This document shows positions 8,232-16,752 of a DNA stretch of 64,000 nt, piece by piece. Origin of the DNA: Catellatospora tritici (lineage in GTDB: Bacteria; Actinomycetota; Actinomycetes; Mycobacteriales; Micromonosporaceae); assembly GCF_019083965.1 (NCBI RefSeq), contig NZ_JAHRCY010000033.1, positions 1-64,000 on the forward strand. Reading direction: 5' to 3'. The notes beneath the pieces were generated by a model. The model did not search any database and had not been told where the DNA came from. It worked only from the letters and a program-made list of their open reading frames with translations. The stretch's first letter is position 1; each line of letters starts with the position of its first letter. The translations under genes and the position numbers were made by a program.

Positions 8232-9125
8232 ATGCGCCTACGACACCCCGACGGACAGACCGTGCACGTGGCGACGGTCGTCTCCGTCGAGAACGTCAAG
8301 GACGTGCGCGGCCTCCTGCGGCGCCTGGACGCCGCGGTCGTGCCGCAGCGCCAGCGTCTGCTCGCCGATGTGCTCAGCATCAGCCTCCGGCTCGGCCCCA
8401 TCCTCGCCACCACCCTCGCCTCGTCCATCGGGCTGCGGCGGCGGCTGCGCAGCGAACTGGCCAGCCGCTCCCTCGAAGTCGTCACCCTCGACGCCGGAGC
8501 GGAGGCCACCCCCGCCGACGGCACCTGGCGCAGCTGGTGGCTCTACACCCTGGACCTGGCCCGGGTGCTGGTGGACCTGATGCCCGAGGACAGCAACCAC
8601 GGCTCCGTCTCCACCACCCTGCCCCGGTTCGGCACCGAGCACGCCGACGCACACCGCGAGATCGCCGCCCGGCTGTTCAGCGACCTCAGCGCCGGGCTCA
8701 CCGAGGTCGCCTGGCACACCGGCCGCCTGGTCCGCGTCGCCGTCGAAGCCGCCCCGCAGACCCTGGTCGGCGGCTCGCAGGACATCGTGGCGCTGCTCGA
8801 CCGCGCCGACCCGGCCCGCATCGGCGCCTGCCTCAGCCCGGCCCATCTCATGCACTCCGCGGAGAGCGCCACCCAGGCGCTCAACCAGCTGCGCCGGGCC
8901 CGGCTGGCGGTGGTCAAGGTCCGCCTCGGCCGCCACGACGACCCTGAGCAGGCCGAACTCGCTCGCACCATGCTCGCCGCGGTGCTCGGCGGACCGCACG
9001 CCGACTGCGACCACCTGGAAGTCGACGACGTGGAGGAGCTCGACGCCGCCCGGGACGAGCTCGGTGTCGTCGGGCTCGACGGCGCCGCCGACCGCCCCCT
9101 ACCCGGCGCCGGCCGCTCCGCCTGA
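8232..9125 (+). CDS. Hypothetical protein, helical, no recognised domain
   Basis: 297 aa, soluble, start fixed by GGAGGTGACC eight bases before ATG. The N-terminus (MRLRHPDGQTVHVATVVSVENVKD) looks like a small beta domain. The rest is rich in Ala, Leu and Arg and probably alpha-helical, with an acidic tail. There is no signal peptide or metal motif. It is a single gene with its own promoter, converging on a small membrane-associated gene across a palindromic repeat. I do not recognise it. Confidence 0.75.
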   Translation: MRLRHPDGQTVHVATVVSVENVKDVRGLLRRLDAAVVPQRQRLLADVLSISLRLGPILATTLASSIGLRRRLRSELASRSLEVVTLDAGAEATPADGTWRSWWLYTLDLARVLVDLMPEDSNHGSVSTTLPRFGTEHADAHREIAARLFSDLSAGLTEVAWHTGRLVRVAVEAAPQTLVGGSQDIVALLDRADPARIGACLSPAHLMHSAESATQALNQLRRARLAVVKVRLGRHDDPEQAELARTMLAAVLGGPHADCDHLEVDDVEELDAARDELGVVGLDGAADRPLPGAGRSA

Positions 9126-9137
9126 CCGCCTACACGA

Positions 9138-9192
9138 GTTGCCGGGCAATCGGGCGAATCTTGTACTGCCATACGCCCGATTGCCCGGCAAC
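9138..9192. repeat. Intergenic palindromic repeat, family A, copy 2
   Basis: Perfect 19-bp arms (9138-9156 with 9174-9192, outer sequence GTTGCCGGGCAATCG) around a 17-nt centre. It lies exactly between two converging genes and may also end transcription for both. Confidence 0.9.
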
Positions 9193-9205
9193 GTGGATGA
9201 TCTTG

Positions 9206-9412
9206 CTAGACGTGCTGGTTGAGCTTGCGCAGGCCCTCGTCGTAGAAACGCGCCGCCTGCGCCTGCACCACACCCGCGGCCTCCTGGACCGTCGGGTGGT
9301 CCATCACCTTCCGGGCGGTGATGACCAGCTCGTCGTACTTCTCGCGACCGGCACGAGTGCCGAACACGTACCCGACCGCCGCACCGGCGGCGAACCACCA
9401 AAGCTTGCTCAT
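9206..9412 (-). CDS. Small YtxH-like membrane-anchored protein
   Basis: 68 aa starting MSKLWWFAAGAAVGYVFGTRAGREKYDEL. It has one N-terminal hydrophobic segment with the GYVFGTRAGRE motif common to YtxH-domain proteins, then an amphipathic helix. The start is supported by AGGAG seven bases upstream. YtxH proteins are poorly characterised and linked to general stress in some Gram-positive bacteria. Confidence 0.75.
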   Translation of the reverse strand: MSKLWWFAAGAAVGYVFGTRAGREKYDELVITARKVMDHPTVQEAAGVVQAQAARFYDEGLRKLNQHV

Positions 9413-9499
9413 CGTGGCTCCTGTCCTCGATCGCGTGTTGTGTCCCATCCTGCCTGGTACGTGCGCTCCAGGACACCGGACGGGCCGGGGGTTACCCGT

Positions 9500-9530
9500 T
9501 TGCCATACCCGGGGTGGTGTCCTGTACTCT
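9500..9530 (+). promoter_or_regulatory. Promoter of tRNA-Asn
   Basis: TTGCCA (9500-9505), 19-nt spacer, TACTCT (9525-9530), about 50 bp upstream of the mature tRNA 5' end. Confidence 0.5.
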
Positions 9531-9580
9531 TGTCGAGGCGCGGTGCTGAGGAGAGATCCGGAGCACAGCGTCGAGCACAT

Positions 9581-9653
9581 TCCCCTGTAGCTCAATTGGC
9601 AGAGCAGCCGGCTGTTAACCGGCAGGTTCTTGGTTCGAGTCCAAGTGGGGGAG
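9581..9653 (+). tRNA. tRNA-Asn (GTT)
   Basis: Full cloverleaf of 73 nt. The acceptor TCCCCTG pairs with TGGGGGA with two wobble pairs. The D-arm reads GCTCAATTGGCAGAGC. The anticodon stem is GCCGG/CCGGC with loop CTGTTAA, anticodon GTT. The T-arm is CTTGG-TTCGAGT-CCAAG and the discriminator is G. CCA is not encoded. Confidence 0.97.
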
Positions 9654-9661
9654 CAAGCAAA

Positions 9662-9699
9662 GCCGGAGACCCCATGCCTGTTGGCATGGGGTCTCCGGC
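9662..9699 (+). terminator. Very strong terminator after tRNA-Asn
   Basis: A 17-bp perfect stem (9662-9678 with 9683-9699, starting GCCGGAGACCCC) closed by a TGTT loop and followed by ATTTCG, 8 bp after the tRNA. Confidence 0.9.
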
Positions 9700-9837
9700 A
9701 TTTCGCCTCCGGTCGCGTGGGTTGACGCGAAGAAATGACGCGTTTGCGTATTTGGTCATATTTATGCGGATACTGGGACATAAGCTCCGTCTCGGGTGTT
9801 TTTCTGGCACACCGTCACCCGTACCGGAGGTAGACGC

Positions 9838-11304
9838 ATGACGACCACAGCCCGTTCAAACCGGAAGATCCTGCCGGTAGCGCGTGCCGCACTGGTGAGC
9901 CTCGGGCTCGCGACCGTGCTGGCCCCGGGGGCGACCTTCCCGCAGTCCAGCCGCGTCACCGAAGCGGGTCTCACCACCGAACTGCGTACCGCGTCCCAGG
10001 CGACGCTGACCACCACGGCGCCGTCGAACCTCCCGGTGGGCAGCGCTCTCAAGGACCGGGCGACGCTGGCCGGCGGGGTCGAGAACCCGACCGGCACGAT
10101 CACGTTCCGCCTGTTCTTCGCCGAAGACGAGATGTGCTCCTTCCAGCTCTTCACCTCGACCGTGGAGGTCGACGGCAACGGGACGTACGACTCCGGGACC
10201 TATACGCCGACCGGCATCGGCTACTTCCAGTGGACCGCCGAGTACAGCGGAGACGACCACAACGAACCGGTCTCGACCAGCTGTAACGACATCCACGAGA
10301 CCACCTCGGTAGTGCCCGTGCAGCCGACGCTCAGCACGGTCGCGTCGGACGACATCGTGCTCGGCGGCTCGATCCACGACACCGCGACGCTGTCCGGCGC
10401 CTACATGCCCTACGGGTCGATCGAGTTCTACCTGTTCGGACCGGCGGATCCGGACTGCCACGGCCCGGCCGTGTTCAGCTCGGTGAAGTCGCTGACCGGC
10501 GAGAACGGGTCGTTCGACTCGGCGAGTTTCACGCCGACCGTCGCCGGGACCTACCGGTGGGTCGCCGACACCCTCCCCGACGAGAACAACCTCCCGGTCC
10601 ACACCGGATGCCATGACCCGGGCGAGGACGTTGTGGTCAGCACGCGGGGCGTGTCCCTGACCACGGCCGCCTCCCCCAACGTGGCCCTGGGCGGCAAGAT
10701 CAGCGATGTCGCGACTCTGGCTGGTGGCGCTCAGCCCACCGGGACGATCACGTTCCACCTCTACGGGCCGAACGACGCGACCTGTGCGAAGGCAGCGGTG
10801 TTCACGGCGTCCGCAACGGTCGACGGCAACGCCGCATACCCCTCCGGCGAGTTTCAGCCGACCAAGGCCGGAACCTACCGGTGGACCGCTGCCTACAGCG
10901 GGGACGTGGACAACGAGCCCGTCGCGAGCCTCTGCAACGCGCTCGGCGAGCGCGTGATCGTGAGCCCGGTGACGACCCCGAAACTGGTCACGGATGCTTC
11001 GGGAAACACGCAGGTCGGCAGCCGCGTCTACGACCGGGCGACCCTTTCCGGCGCCGTCAACCCCACCGGCACCATCAAGTTCAGCCTCTACGGGCCCAAC
11101 GACAGCACCTGCACGACGAAGCCGGTCTTCACATCGACCGTCCAGGTCAAGGGAAACAGCGGCTACCGGTCCACGGACTTCCGGCCTGCGAAGGCGGGCA
11201 CCTACCGCTGGCGGGCCAGCTACAGCGGTGACACCCGCAACGCCGGCGTCACCACCCGCTGCGACGACTCGGCGGAACGGGTGATCGTCCGCCCGAAGCC
11301 CTGA
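9838..11304 (+). CDS. Secreted protein of four tandem Ig-like repeats
   Basis: 488 aa. Residues 1-25 or so form a signal peptide (ARSNRKILPVARAALVSLGLATVLAPGA). The remainder is four tandem units of about 105-110 residues, starting near 54, 162, 270 and 377. Each has a conserved order: TLAGG..PTGTITF, a Cys (CSF, DCH, TCA, TCT), a central TYDSG-like turn, the motif AGTYRW.A.YSGD, then a second Cys before a short D/E-rich strand. The paired cysteines suggest one disulfide per unit. No sortase motif, anchor or catalytic residues are visible, so it is probably a surface or matrix protein (inference). The start is supported by GGAGG 7 bases upstream. A terminator follows. Confidence 0.85.
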   Translation: MTTTARSNRKILPVARAALVSLGLATVLAPGATFPQSSRVTEAGLTTELRTASQATLTTTAPSNLPVGSALKDRATLAGGVENPTGTITFRLFFAEDEMCSFQLFTSTVEVDGNGTYDSGTYTPTGIGYFQWTAEYSGDDHNEPVSTSCNDIHETTSVVPVQPTLSTVASDDIVLGGSIHDTATLSGAYMPYGSIEFYLFGPADPDCHGPAVFSSVKSLTGENGSFDSASFTPTVAGTYRWVADTLPDENNLPVHTGCHDPGEDVVVSTRGVSLTTAASPNVALGGKISDVATLAGGAQPTGTITFHLYGPNDATCAKAAVFTASATVDGNAAYPSGEFQPTKAGTYRWTAAYSGDVDNEPVASLCNALGERVIVSPVTTPKLVTDASGNTQVGSRVYDRATLSGAVNPTGTIKFSLYGPNDSTCTTKPVFTSTVQVKGNSGYRSTDFRPAKAGTYRWRASYSGDTRNAGVTTRCDDSAERVIVRPKP

Positions 11305-11322
11305 ACTCTGTCTCGATCTGTC

Positions 11323-11354
11323 CCGGTGGGCCTGGTACGCGTCAGGCCCACCGG
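11323..11354 (+). terminator. Hairpin terminator of the repeat protein
   Basis: CCGGTGGGCCTG and CAGGCCCACCGG form a 12-bp perfect stem with an 8-nt loop, 19 bp after the stop. Confidence 0.8.
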
Positions 11355-11404
11355 CGTGTCCGGATCCTGGGCGCCGGGGGTCGGAACTGCTGCCCGAAAA
11401 CACC

Positions 11405-11695
11405 AGTGGTGGACGCCAGCGCCGACCCGGCACCACCGAGGCGGCGATCGCGACGGCCGGGCTGCGGGTCGACGAGCGCATCGAGATCGGGACCGAATGG
11501 GGCGAGCGCGCCATGGAACGTCGCGGCGGGCCGGGGCGCAAGCTGCTGCAGGCGGCGCGACTGCGGCGTTTTCGGGACGAGTACGTCGCACGGTATGGCG
11601 AGGCGGTGTACGAGATGAAGCTCGGCGACTGCCGGTGGCACGGGTACGCGATGATCGGCAAGCTGACCCGGCGGGCATATGTGCTGTCCCGGTAG
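11405..11695 (+). pseudogene. 3' remnant of a SAM-dependent methyltransferase
   Basis: An open frame without a credible start for its full length encodes TEAAIATAGLRVDERI, EIGTEWGERAMERRGGPGRK, LLQAARLRRFRDEYVARYG, KLGDCRWHGYAMIGKL and ends RRAYVLSR. This order (AGL.V.E.I.IGSEWGE, then a LL.A.RL.R helix, then D.LWH.Y.MIGKL..R.YVL) resembles the C-terminal end of small class I methyltransferases of actinomycetes, from memory. The S-adenosylmethionine-binding half is absent upstream, where the terminator of the preceding gene lies. The fragment ends about 90 bp before a tRNA gene. A short intact protein from ATG 11513 (60 aa) is the alternative reading. Confidence 0.5.
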
Positions 11696-11730
11696 GGCGG
11701 GTGCGTTGCCGCTGTGCACGGTGATCGGGT

Positions 11731-11760
11731 ATGAAAACAGCGGGCCCGAACGGTTACGCT
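11731..11760 (+). promoter_or_regulatory. Promoter of the CAT-anticodon tRNA
   Basis: ATGAAA (11731-11736), 18-nt spacer and TACGCT (11755-11760), 25 bp upstream of the tRNA. Confidence 0.45.
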
Positions 11761-11785
11761 AGGGCCCGCCGACCGTGGTCGGCTC

Positions 11786-11859
11786 GGGGCGGTAGCTCAG
11801 CAGGTTAGAGCAGGGGACTCATAATCCCTCGGTCGCGGGTTCGAGTCCCGCCCGCCCCA
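11786..11859 (+). tRNA. tRNA with CAT anticodon (elongator Met or Ile2)
   Basis: Full cloverleaf of 74 nt. The acceptor GGGGCGG pairs with CCGCCCC and the discriminator is A. The anticodon stem GGGGA/TCCCT holds loop CTCATAA. The T-arm is GCGGG-TTCGAGT-CCCGC. It is not initiator tRNA, because the anticodon stem lacks three consecutive G-C pairs at the loop end and the first acceptor pair is Watson-Crick. Met versus lysidine-modified Ile cannot be decided by eye, since both classes share CTCATAA. Confidence 0.9.
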
Positions 11860-12048
11860 CAAAAGCACACGCGCTTGACCTGCAAGTTCGTTCAAGGTGC
11901 GTGGTCTTCCGGGATCGCCACCGATTTTGGATCACTCCGCGTGGCCGTTGCGTGGCCATGAGAGGCGTGAAGATCCTTCGGTTGTTTCTGGGGCGCCCAG
12001 TGCAGGTGCGCCAGGCGCCCATCAGCGGCACTCGTCGAAGAGCGTCTT

Positions 12049-12074
12049 GTGCGGTCTTCCCCGTTGGGCCGCAC
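12049..12074 (-). terminator. Weak hairpin downstream of the membrane protein gene
   Basis: GTGCGG and CCGCAC pair across a 14-nt loop, 19 bp beyond the stop of the minus-strand gene. Only a 6-bp stem, so support is modest. The rest of 11860-12092 shows no gene. Confidence 0.35.
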
Positions 12075-12092
12075 ACGATCTTGTCTCGTCTT

Positions 12093-13025
12093 CTACAATC
12101 CGAACTCCGCAATGATCGACTGCAGGTCGGCCACCGTGACCGCCGCGTTTCCCTTGGCGTGCAGCAGATTGTGGGCCTTGACGACGGCGCCCTCGTTGCC
12201 CGAAGACGCGATCTTGTCGATGAGCTCGAATCGGGTCTGATCCCCGGAGAGCATGTACTCCGAACCGGCGCTGCTAAGGCTCGATTGGCCAGAGTTCTCA
12301 AGGAACGTCGGTGAGCCGCCCGCGATGTCACCCATGGTCTTCGCGGTGCTCAACGTCCCGGCCGCCTTACCTGCGACTTGCAGTGGAACAGTGGCACCCG
12401 GCACGGAGCCGGCGGTCTGCACTCCACCGCTGTTCTGCAGGGCGCTGTCGAGGGTTTTGCCAAGTTCACCGCGGACGGACGTGTGAGCTCTGTTCCACCA
12501 GAACTTGAACTTGAACCAGCGTTTGTACCAGGCTGCTCCGGCACCGGCCAGCAGCGCGGCGAGCAGGGCGAGGAGCCATTTCCACAGGTCACTGGACGGC
12601 TTCGGGGGCGGTGGAGTGTCGATTTTGACGATGGGAATGCACTGGTCCACCACCTCGCGATTGGGGCTGGTGACGCACAGGGTCCCGGTGATGTCGCTAT
12701 CCAGCGTCAAGGTCGCTGTGCCTGGGCCGATGGACTTGCACTCGGGGCTGGTCTGCAGCCACTCCGTCGAGCCTGAGTAATTCTTGCCGGAACCGGCCAT
12801 CCGCCAGTTCACGAACCCGCCGAGCGAGTTGCCGCAATCGTCTACGCCGCCCAGATAGGTGCCGACATAGGAACCGCCACCCGCGCTGGTCACCTTGATC
12901 TGGCGAGCGTCCGAACCCTCGCCCCAGGTCCAGGTCCCGAGGATTGGCGCATCATCGTTCGCCAGTGCGGTGTTGGCGGGCATCAACACCATTACCGCCA
13001 CGGTCGCGAGCAGCCACTTCTTCAC
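12093..13025 (-). CDS. Secreted/membrane-anchored protein of unknown function
   Basis: 310 aa. GTG 13025 is preferred over an ATG 18 codons upstream because AAGAAAGG sits 7 bases before it and the product then begins with a clean signal peptide (KKWLLATVAVMVLMPANTALA). Residues about 22-140 form an extracytoplasmic beta-rich domain (GTWTWGEGSDARQIKVTS, YVGTYLGGVDDCG) with paired cysteines. A proline-rich linker (TPPPPKPSS) leads to a transmembrane helix (about 155-175, LWKWLLALLAALLAGAG) and a basic WYKRWFKFKFWW stretch. A Ser/Gly-rich cytoplasmic tail ends with a helical segment. Base composition and codon use are less GC-rich than in neighbours, which with the adjacent tRNA suggests acquired DNA. 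Not recognised. Confidence 0.75.
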   Translation of the reverse strand: MKKWLLATVAVMVLMPANTALANDDAPILGTWTWGEGSDARQIKVTSAGGGSYVGTYLGGVDDCGNSLGGFVNWRMAGSGKNYSGSTEWLQTSPECKSIGPGTATLTLDSDITGTLCVTSPNREVVDQCIPIVKIDTPPPPKPSSDLWKWLLALLAALLAGAGAAWYKRWFKFKFWWNRAHTSVRGELGKTLDSALQNSGGVQTAGSVPGATVPLQVAGKAAGTLSTAKTMGDIAGGSPTFLENSGQSSLSSAGSEYMLSGDQTRFELIDKIASSGNEGAVVKAHNLLHAKGNAAVTVADLQSIIAEFGL

Positions 13026-13575
13026 CGCTATGCCTTTCTTGAAAGTCGCCACATAGAAGATCACAGCGGTTCGGCCCAAGGGGATCGGGCGCTAGCACGA
13101 TCTTTTTGGGCTGTCTTCCAGCGGTCAAGTGGCCGGTAGTCGACGCCGAGGGCGTCCCAATCGTCTCGCCGCCCAGCGGGCGGCGAGGTGACGCAGTCGG
13201 CCAGCCGGGCCACGGCCCGATCAGGTGGCCTTCGCCGCCAACCGCCTCGCTCGCCATCGATCTGGCCGCGCCCAACCGGAGACTCCGTCGCCCGCACGGG
13301 GCGAAGATCGCAGCACCGCAGCGCAATCGTCGCCAAAGCCGACGTGGCCACGCTTGCTGGGTATGGCGAACAGACGCGATCCGTGTCACACGCTCGGACC
13401 CGTAGCGCGGCAGCTGCCGAAGAAGGCGAGGCGAGCCGCCTGTTTCGGCATGTGACCTGGCTCGCCGGCACCGACAGTGGACCGCCCACGATGCGCACAT
13501 GCCGTTTCGCATGCTGACGCTGCGGTCCCACTTCGCAGCTGATGCTCCTCCGGCGGGCGTGGCAAGATCTGCCGG
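13026..13575. other. 550-bp divergent intergenic region without a supported gene
   Basis: Between the membrane protein and the AfsR-like gene. Open frames here lack ribosome-binding sites and convincing codon bias. No tRNA, repeat or clear hairpin terminator seen. It probably holds promoters for the two divergent genes; a CAAGAT hexamer at 13563-13568 lies 7 nt before the GTG of the right-hand gene. Confidence 0.5.
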
Positions 13576-16500
13576 GTGAAGATCGGGATGCTCGGGTCGT
13601 TCGAGGTTCGTACGGACGACGGCACCCTCGCCGATGTGCCGGGCTCGCGGCTGCGCGGTCTGTTGATCGCTCTCGCGCTCGAACCCGGTCGGGTGCTTCC
13701 CAAAGCGACGCTTATCGACTGGATCTGGGGTGGACACCCGCCCGCCGACGCGACGAACGCCCTGCACCGCCTGGTCTCCCGACTGAGAAAGACCCTGCCG
13801 GACGGATCGATCGAGGGGCACACGGACGGCTACCGGCTGACCGTGGCGCGCGACGCCGTCGACGCCGTACGGTTCGAACGCCTCATCACCGCAGCCCAGG
13901 TCCGCAACGACGACGATCCGCAGCGGGTACACCTGCTGCGAGAGGCCGTCGCACTGTGGCGCGGGGCCCCCATGGCGGACGTCGGACTGTCCGACAGCCC
14001 GGCGTTCGACGCGGCGGTGACCCGGCTCGAACGGCTTCGCCTCACGGCCATGGAGGACCGGTTCGACGCGGAGATCAGCCTCGGCCATGCCGCGGAGCTG
14101 GTCACCGAGCTGACCGACCTGGTGGCCGCAAACCCGCTGCGGGAACGGCTCGTGGCCGCGCTGATGCGGGCCCTGGTCGCGACCGGTCGTGACACCGAGG
14201 CGCTGCTGGCGTACGAGCGCACCAGAGAGTCCCTGGCCGACGCGTTGGGCGTCGACCCCTCACCGGAGCTGTCCGCATTGCACGTCGCGCTGCTGCGACG
14301 CGAGACCGGACGGCAGGAGCAGACCCGGAAGACGAACCTGCGGGCCGAGCTGACCAGTTTCGTCGGCAGGTCCGCCGATGTCGCCGCGGTCCGCGAACTC
14401 ATCGCCGGACATCGGCTCACCACCCTGATCGGACCGGGCGGGTCGGGCAAGACGAGGCTGGCCACGGAGACCGCGCACACGCTGCTCGGCGACCTGACGG
14501 ACGGAGTCTGGCTGGTGGAGCTCGCGGCCGTGGGCGCGGACGGTGACGTGGCGCAGGCGGCGCTGGCCGGGCTTGGCCTGCGCGATGCGCTGTTCGGCGA
14601 GGCGCCAGGCGCGGAGCCGACGGATCGCGTCATCGCGGCGGTCCGCGAGCGGGCGGCGCTGCTGATCCTGGACAACTGCGAGCACGTGATCGAGTCGGCG
14701 GCGGAGTTCGCCCACCGGGTCCTCGGCGAGTGCCGGCGGCTGCGGATCCTCGCCACCAGCAGGGAGCCGCTCGGTATCACCGGTGAGTCGCTGTGGCCGG
14801 TCGCGCCGCTGATCCTGCCCGCGCAGGACGCGGACCCCGATGAGATCGAGTCGGCTCCGGCCGTCCGGCTGCTGCGCGACCGTGCCGGCGCGGTGCGCAA
14901 GGATCTCGCGGTCGACGCCGGCACCTCGGCCACCATGGCGCGGGTCTGCCGGGCGTTGGACGGGATGCCACTCGCGATCGAACTCGCCGCGGCCAGGTTG
15001 CGCACCATGCCCCTCGACCAGCTCGCCAATCGGCTCGACGACCGGTTCCGTCTGCTGACCGGCGGTAGCCGTACCGCGTTGCCCCGGCACCGGACGCTGC
15101 GGGCGGTGATCGACTGGAGCTGGGAGCTGCTCTCCGACGCCGAACGGGCGGTCCTGCACCGGCTCTCGGTGTTCTCCGGCGGGGCGAGCCTGGAGGCGGC
15201 CGAGCGGGTCTGCGCGGGCGGCACGGTCCCGCCGGGTCAGGTGTTCGAGCTGCTGACCGCGCTGACCGAGAAGTCGCTGGTGCTCGCCGAGGGGGAGACG
15301 GCGCCGCGCTACCGCATGCTCGGCACGATCAAGGAGTACGCCGAGCAGCGGCTGGCGGAGGCGGGGGAGTCGGATCAGGCCCGTCGGGCGCACCTGGCGT
15401 GCCTCACCGAACTCGTCGAGACCGCCGAGCCGCATCTCTACCGCGCGGAACAGTTGGCATGGCTGGCCCGGCTCGAGGCCGAGCACGACAACATCGGCGC
15501 GGCGATGCGCGCCGCGATCGCGGCCACGGACGCGGCCGGGGCGATGCGGCTCGCCGCCGCGGCGGGCTGGTACTGGTGGTTGGGCGGGCACAAGGCGGAG
15601 GGCAACGAGCTGATCATGGCGGCCACCGCGCTGCCCGGTGAGGTGGCCGACGCGAGCCGGGCCGTGGTGTACGCGCGCGCCGTACACGCCGGGGTGCACG
15701 CCGGTCGTTCCGTTCGTGATCTCGCGACCTGGGGGCCGGGTGATCAGGACCAGGCCGAGGCGTGGATCCGCAAGGCGTACGAGATCAGCCAGCGCGTGCC
15801 GAAGGACCACCGGGCGCTGCGGTTCGTGGCCGCGTTGGAGCGCCTGCTGCACGCGCCGAACGCGGCCGCCCCCGCGTTCGAACAGCTGCTCACCGACGAG
15901 GACCCGTGGTTGCGCGCCCTGGCCCGGCTGCACCTGGGCAGGTTGCGGATGCTGCTCGGCCACGACGGCCGCGACGTCGACGGAGTTCTGGAGACGGCGC
16001 TCACCGAGTTCCGGGCGCTCGGCGATCGATGGGGGATGTCGTTCGCCCTGACCGAGCTGGCGAACCGGATCGCGATGCGCGGCGAGTTCGCCGCTGCCTG
16101 TGACTACTACGAACAGGCGATCGCGGTCGTCTCCGAGTTCGGTGCCAACGAGGACGTGGTGTCAATGCGGTCGCGGCAGGCCCAGCTGTACTGGCTGTCG
16201 GGCGACGCGCAGGCGAGCGCGGCCGCCATGGCGCAGGCGCAGCGGCACGCCGAGCGGATCTCCTGGCCGTACGCGCTGGCGGAGCTGGCCCTGGCGAAGG
16301 CCGAACTCGCGCGCTGGAGCGGCGACGCCGAGCAGGCGCACCGGCAGCTCGACGCGGCGAGGGCGATGCTGGGTGACGACGCCAAGCGGGCGTACGTCCG
16401 CGCGGTGATAAACGACCTGCTGGGTTACCTTGCCGTCGATCTCGACGAGGCTCGTGGACACCGCGTCGCGGCCTTCCGGACGGCGATCGAGACGGGGCAC

Positions 16501-16752
16501 CCGCCCCTGGTCGCCCAGCTGCTCGTCGGGGTCGCGGATCTGGCGCTGCGCGCCGACCAGCACGAGCAGGCCGCGCGGCTGCTCGGGGCGAGTGCCGGGG
16601 TGCGCGGCCTGCCGGACCGGTCCCACCCGGACGTGGCCCGGATCGAGCAGACAGTGCGGCGCCGCCTCGGCGACGCGAAGTTCGCCGCGGCGGCGCTGGA
16701 GGGGAGTCAGCTGGACTGGGGCCGGCTGGTCGCGGTCACGCTCGCTTCGTGA
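13576..16752 (+). CDS. Large AfsR/SARP-type transcriptional regulator with NB-ARC ATPase and TPR-like C-terminus
   Basis: 1058 aa. Order of domains: OmpR-like winged helix (about 1-90: MLGSFEVRTDDG, RGLLIALALEPGRVL, LIDWIWGGHPP), BTAD (about 95-245, ending DPSPELSALHVALLRRE), a STAND/NB-ARC ATPase (about 260-540) with P-loop LIGPGGSGKTRLA near 284, LLILDNCEH as Walker B and ATSREPLGI as sensor, then a helical repeat region to the end. GTG 13576 follows a CAAGAT hexamer by 7 nt, so leaderless. Its 3' end overlaps the converging permease gene by 17 bp. Family members are ATP-dependent switches that activate secondary metabolism or export genes by binding heptad repeats. Such repeats lie upstream of the neighbouring exporter (18444-18484), a likely target (inference). 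Confidence 0.93.
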   Translation: MKIGMLGSFEVRTDDGTLADVPGSRLRGLLIALALEPGRVLPKATLIDWIWGGHPPADATNALHRLVSRLRKTLPDGSIEGHTDGYRLTVARDAVDAVRFERLITAAQVRNDDDPQRVHLLREAVALWRGAPMADVGLSDSPAFDAAVTRLERLRLTAMEDRFDAEISLGHAAELVTELTDLVAANPLRERLVAALMRALVATGRDTEALLAYERTRESLADALGVDPSPELSALHVALLRRETGRQEQTRKTNLRAELTSFVGRSADVAAVRELIAGHRLTTLIGPGGSGKTRLATETAHTLLGDLTDGVWLVELAAVGADGDVAQAALAGLGLRDALFGEAPGAEPTDRVIAAVRERAALLILDNCEHVIESAAEFAHRVLGECRRLRILATSREPLGITGESLWPVAPLILPAQDADPDEIESAPAVRLLRDRAGAVRKDLAVDAGTSATMARVCRALDGMPLAIELAAARLRTMPLDQLANRLDDRFRLLTGGSRTALPRHRTLRAVIDWSWELLSDAERAVLHRLSVFSGGASLEAAERVCAGGTVPPGQVFELLTALTEKSLVLAEGETAPRYRMLGTIKEYAEQRLAEAGESDQARRAHLACLTELVETAEPHLYRAEQLAWLARLEAEHDNIGAAMRAAIAATDAAGAMRLAAAAGWYWWLGGHKAEGNELIMAATALPGEVADASRAVVYARAVHAGVHAGRSVRDLATWGPGDQDQAEAWIRKAYEISQRVPKDHRALRFVAALERLLHAPNAAAPAFEQLLTDEDPWLRALARLHLGRLRMLLGHDGRDVDGVLETALTEFRALGDRWGMSFALTELANRIAMRGEFAAACDYYEQAIAVVSEFGANEDVVSMRSRQAQLYWLSGDAQASAAAMAQAQRHAERISWPYALAELALAKAELARWSGDAEQAHRQLDAARAMLGDDAKRAYVRAVINDLLGYLAVDLDEARGHRVAAFRTAIETGHPPLVAQLLVGVADLALRADQHEQAARLLGASAGVRGLPDRSHPDVARIEQTVRRRLGDAKFAAAALEGSQLDWGRLVAVTLAS

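Noticed and set aside
11786..11859. Initiator tRNA-Met
   Set aside because: The anticodon stem lacks the three G-C pairs and the 1-72 pair is not mismatched, so it is elongator Met or Ile2.
11819..12331. Minus-strand frame running into the tRNA (ending RAGLEPATEGL) as an integrase tail
   Set aside because: The terminal peptide is simply the translation of the tRNA gene; no tyrosine-recombinase motif is present.
13061..13531. Minus-strand frame ending near RASARSPWAEPL as a gene between the membrane protein and the AfsR-like gene
   Set aside because: No ribosome-binding site, no recognisable motif and codon bias is irregular; treated as intergenic.
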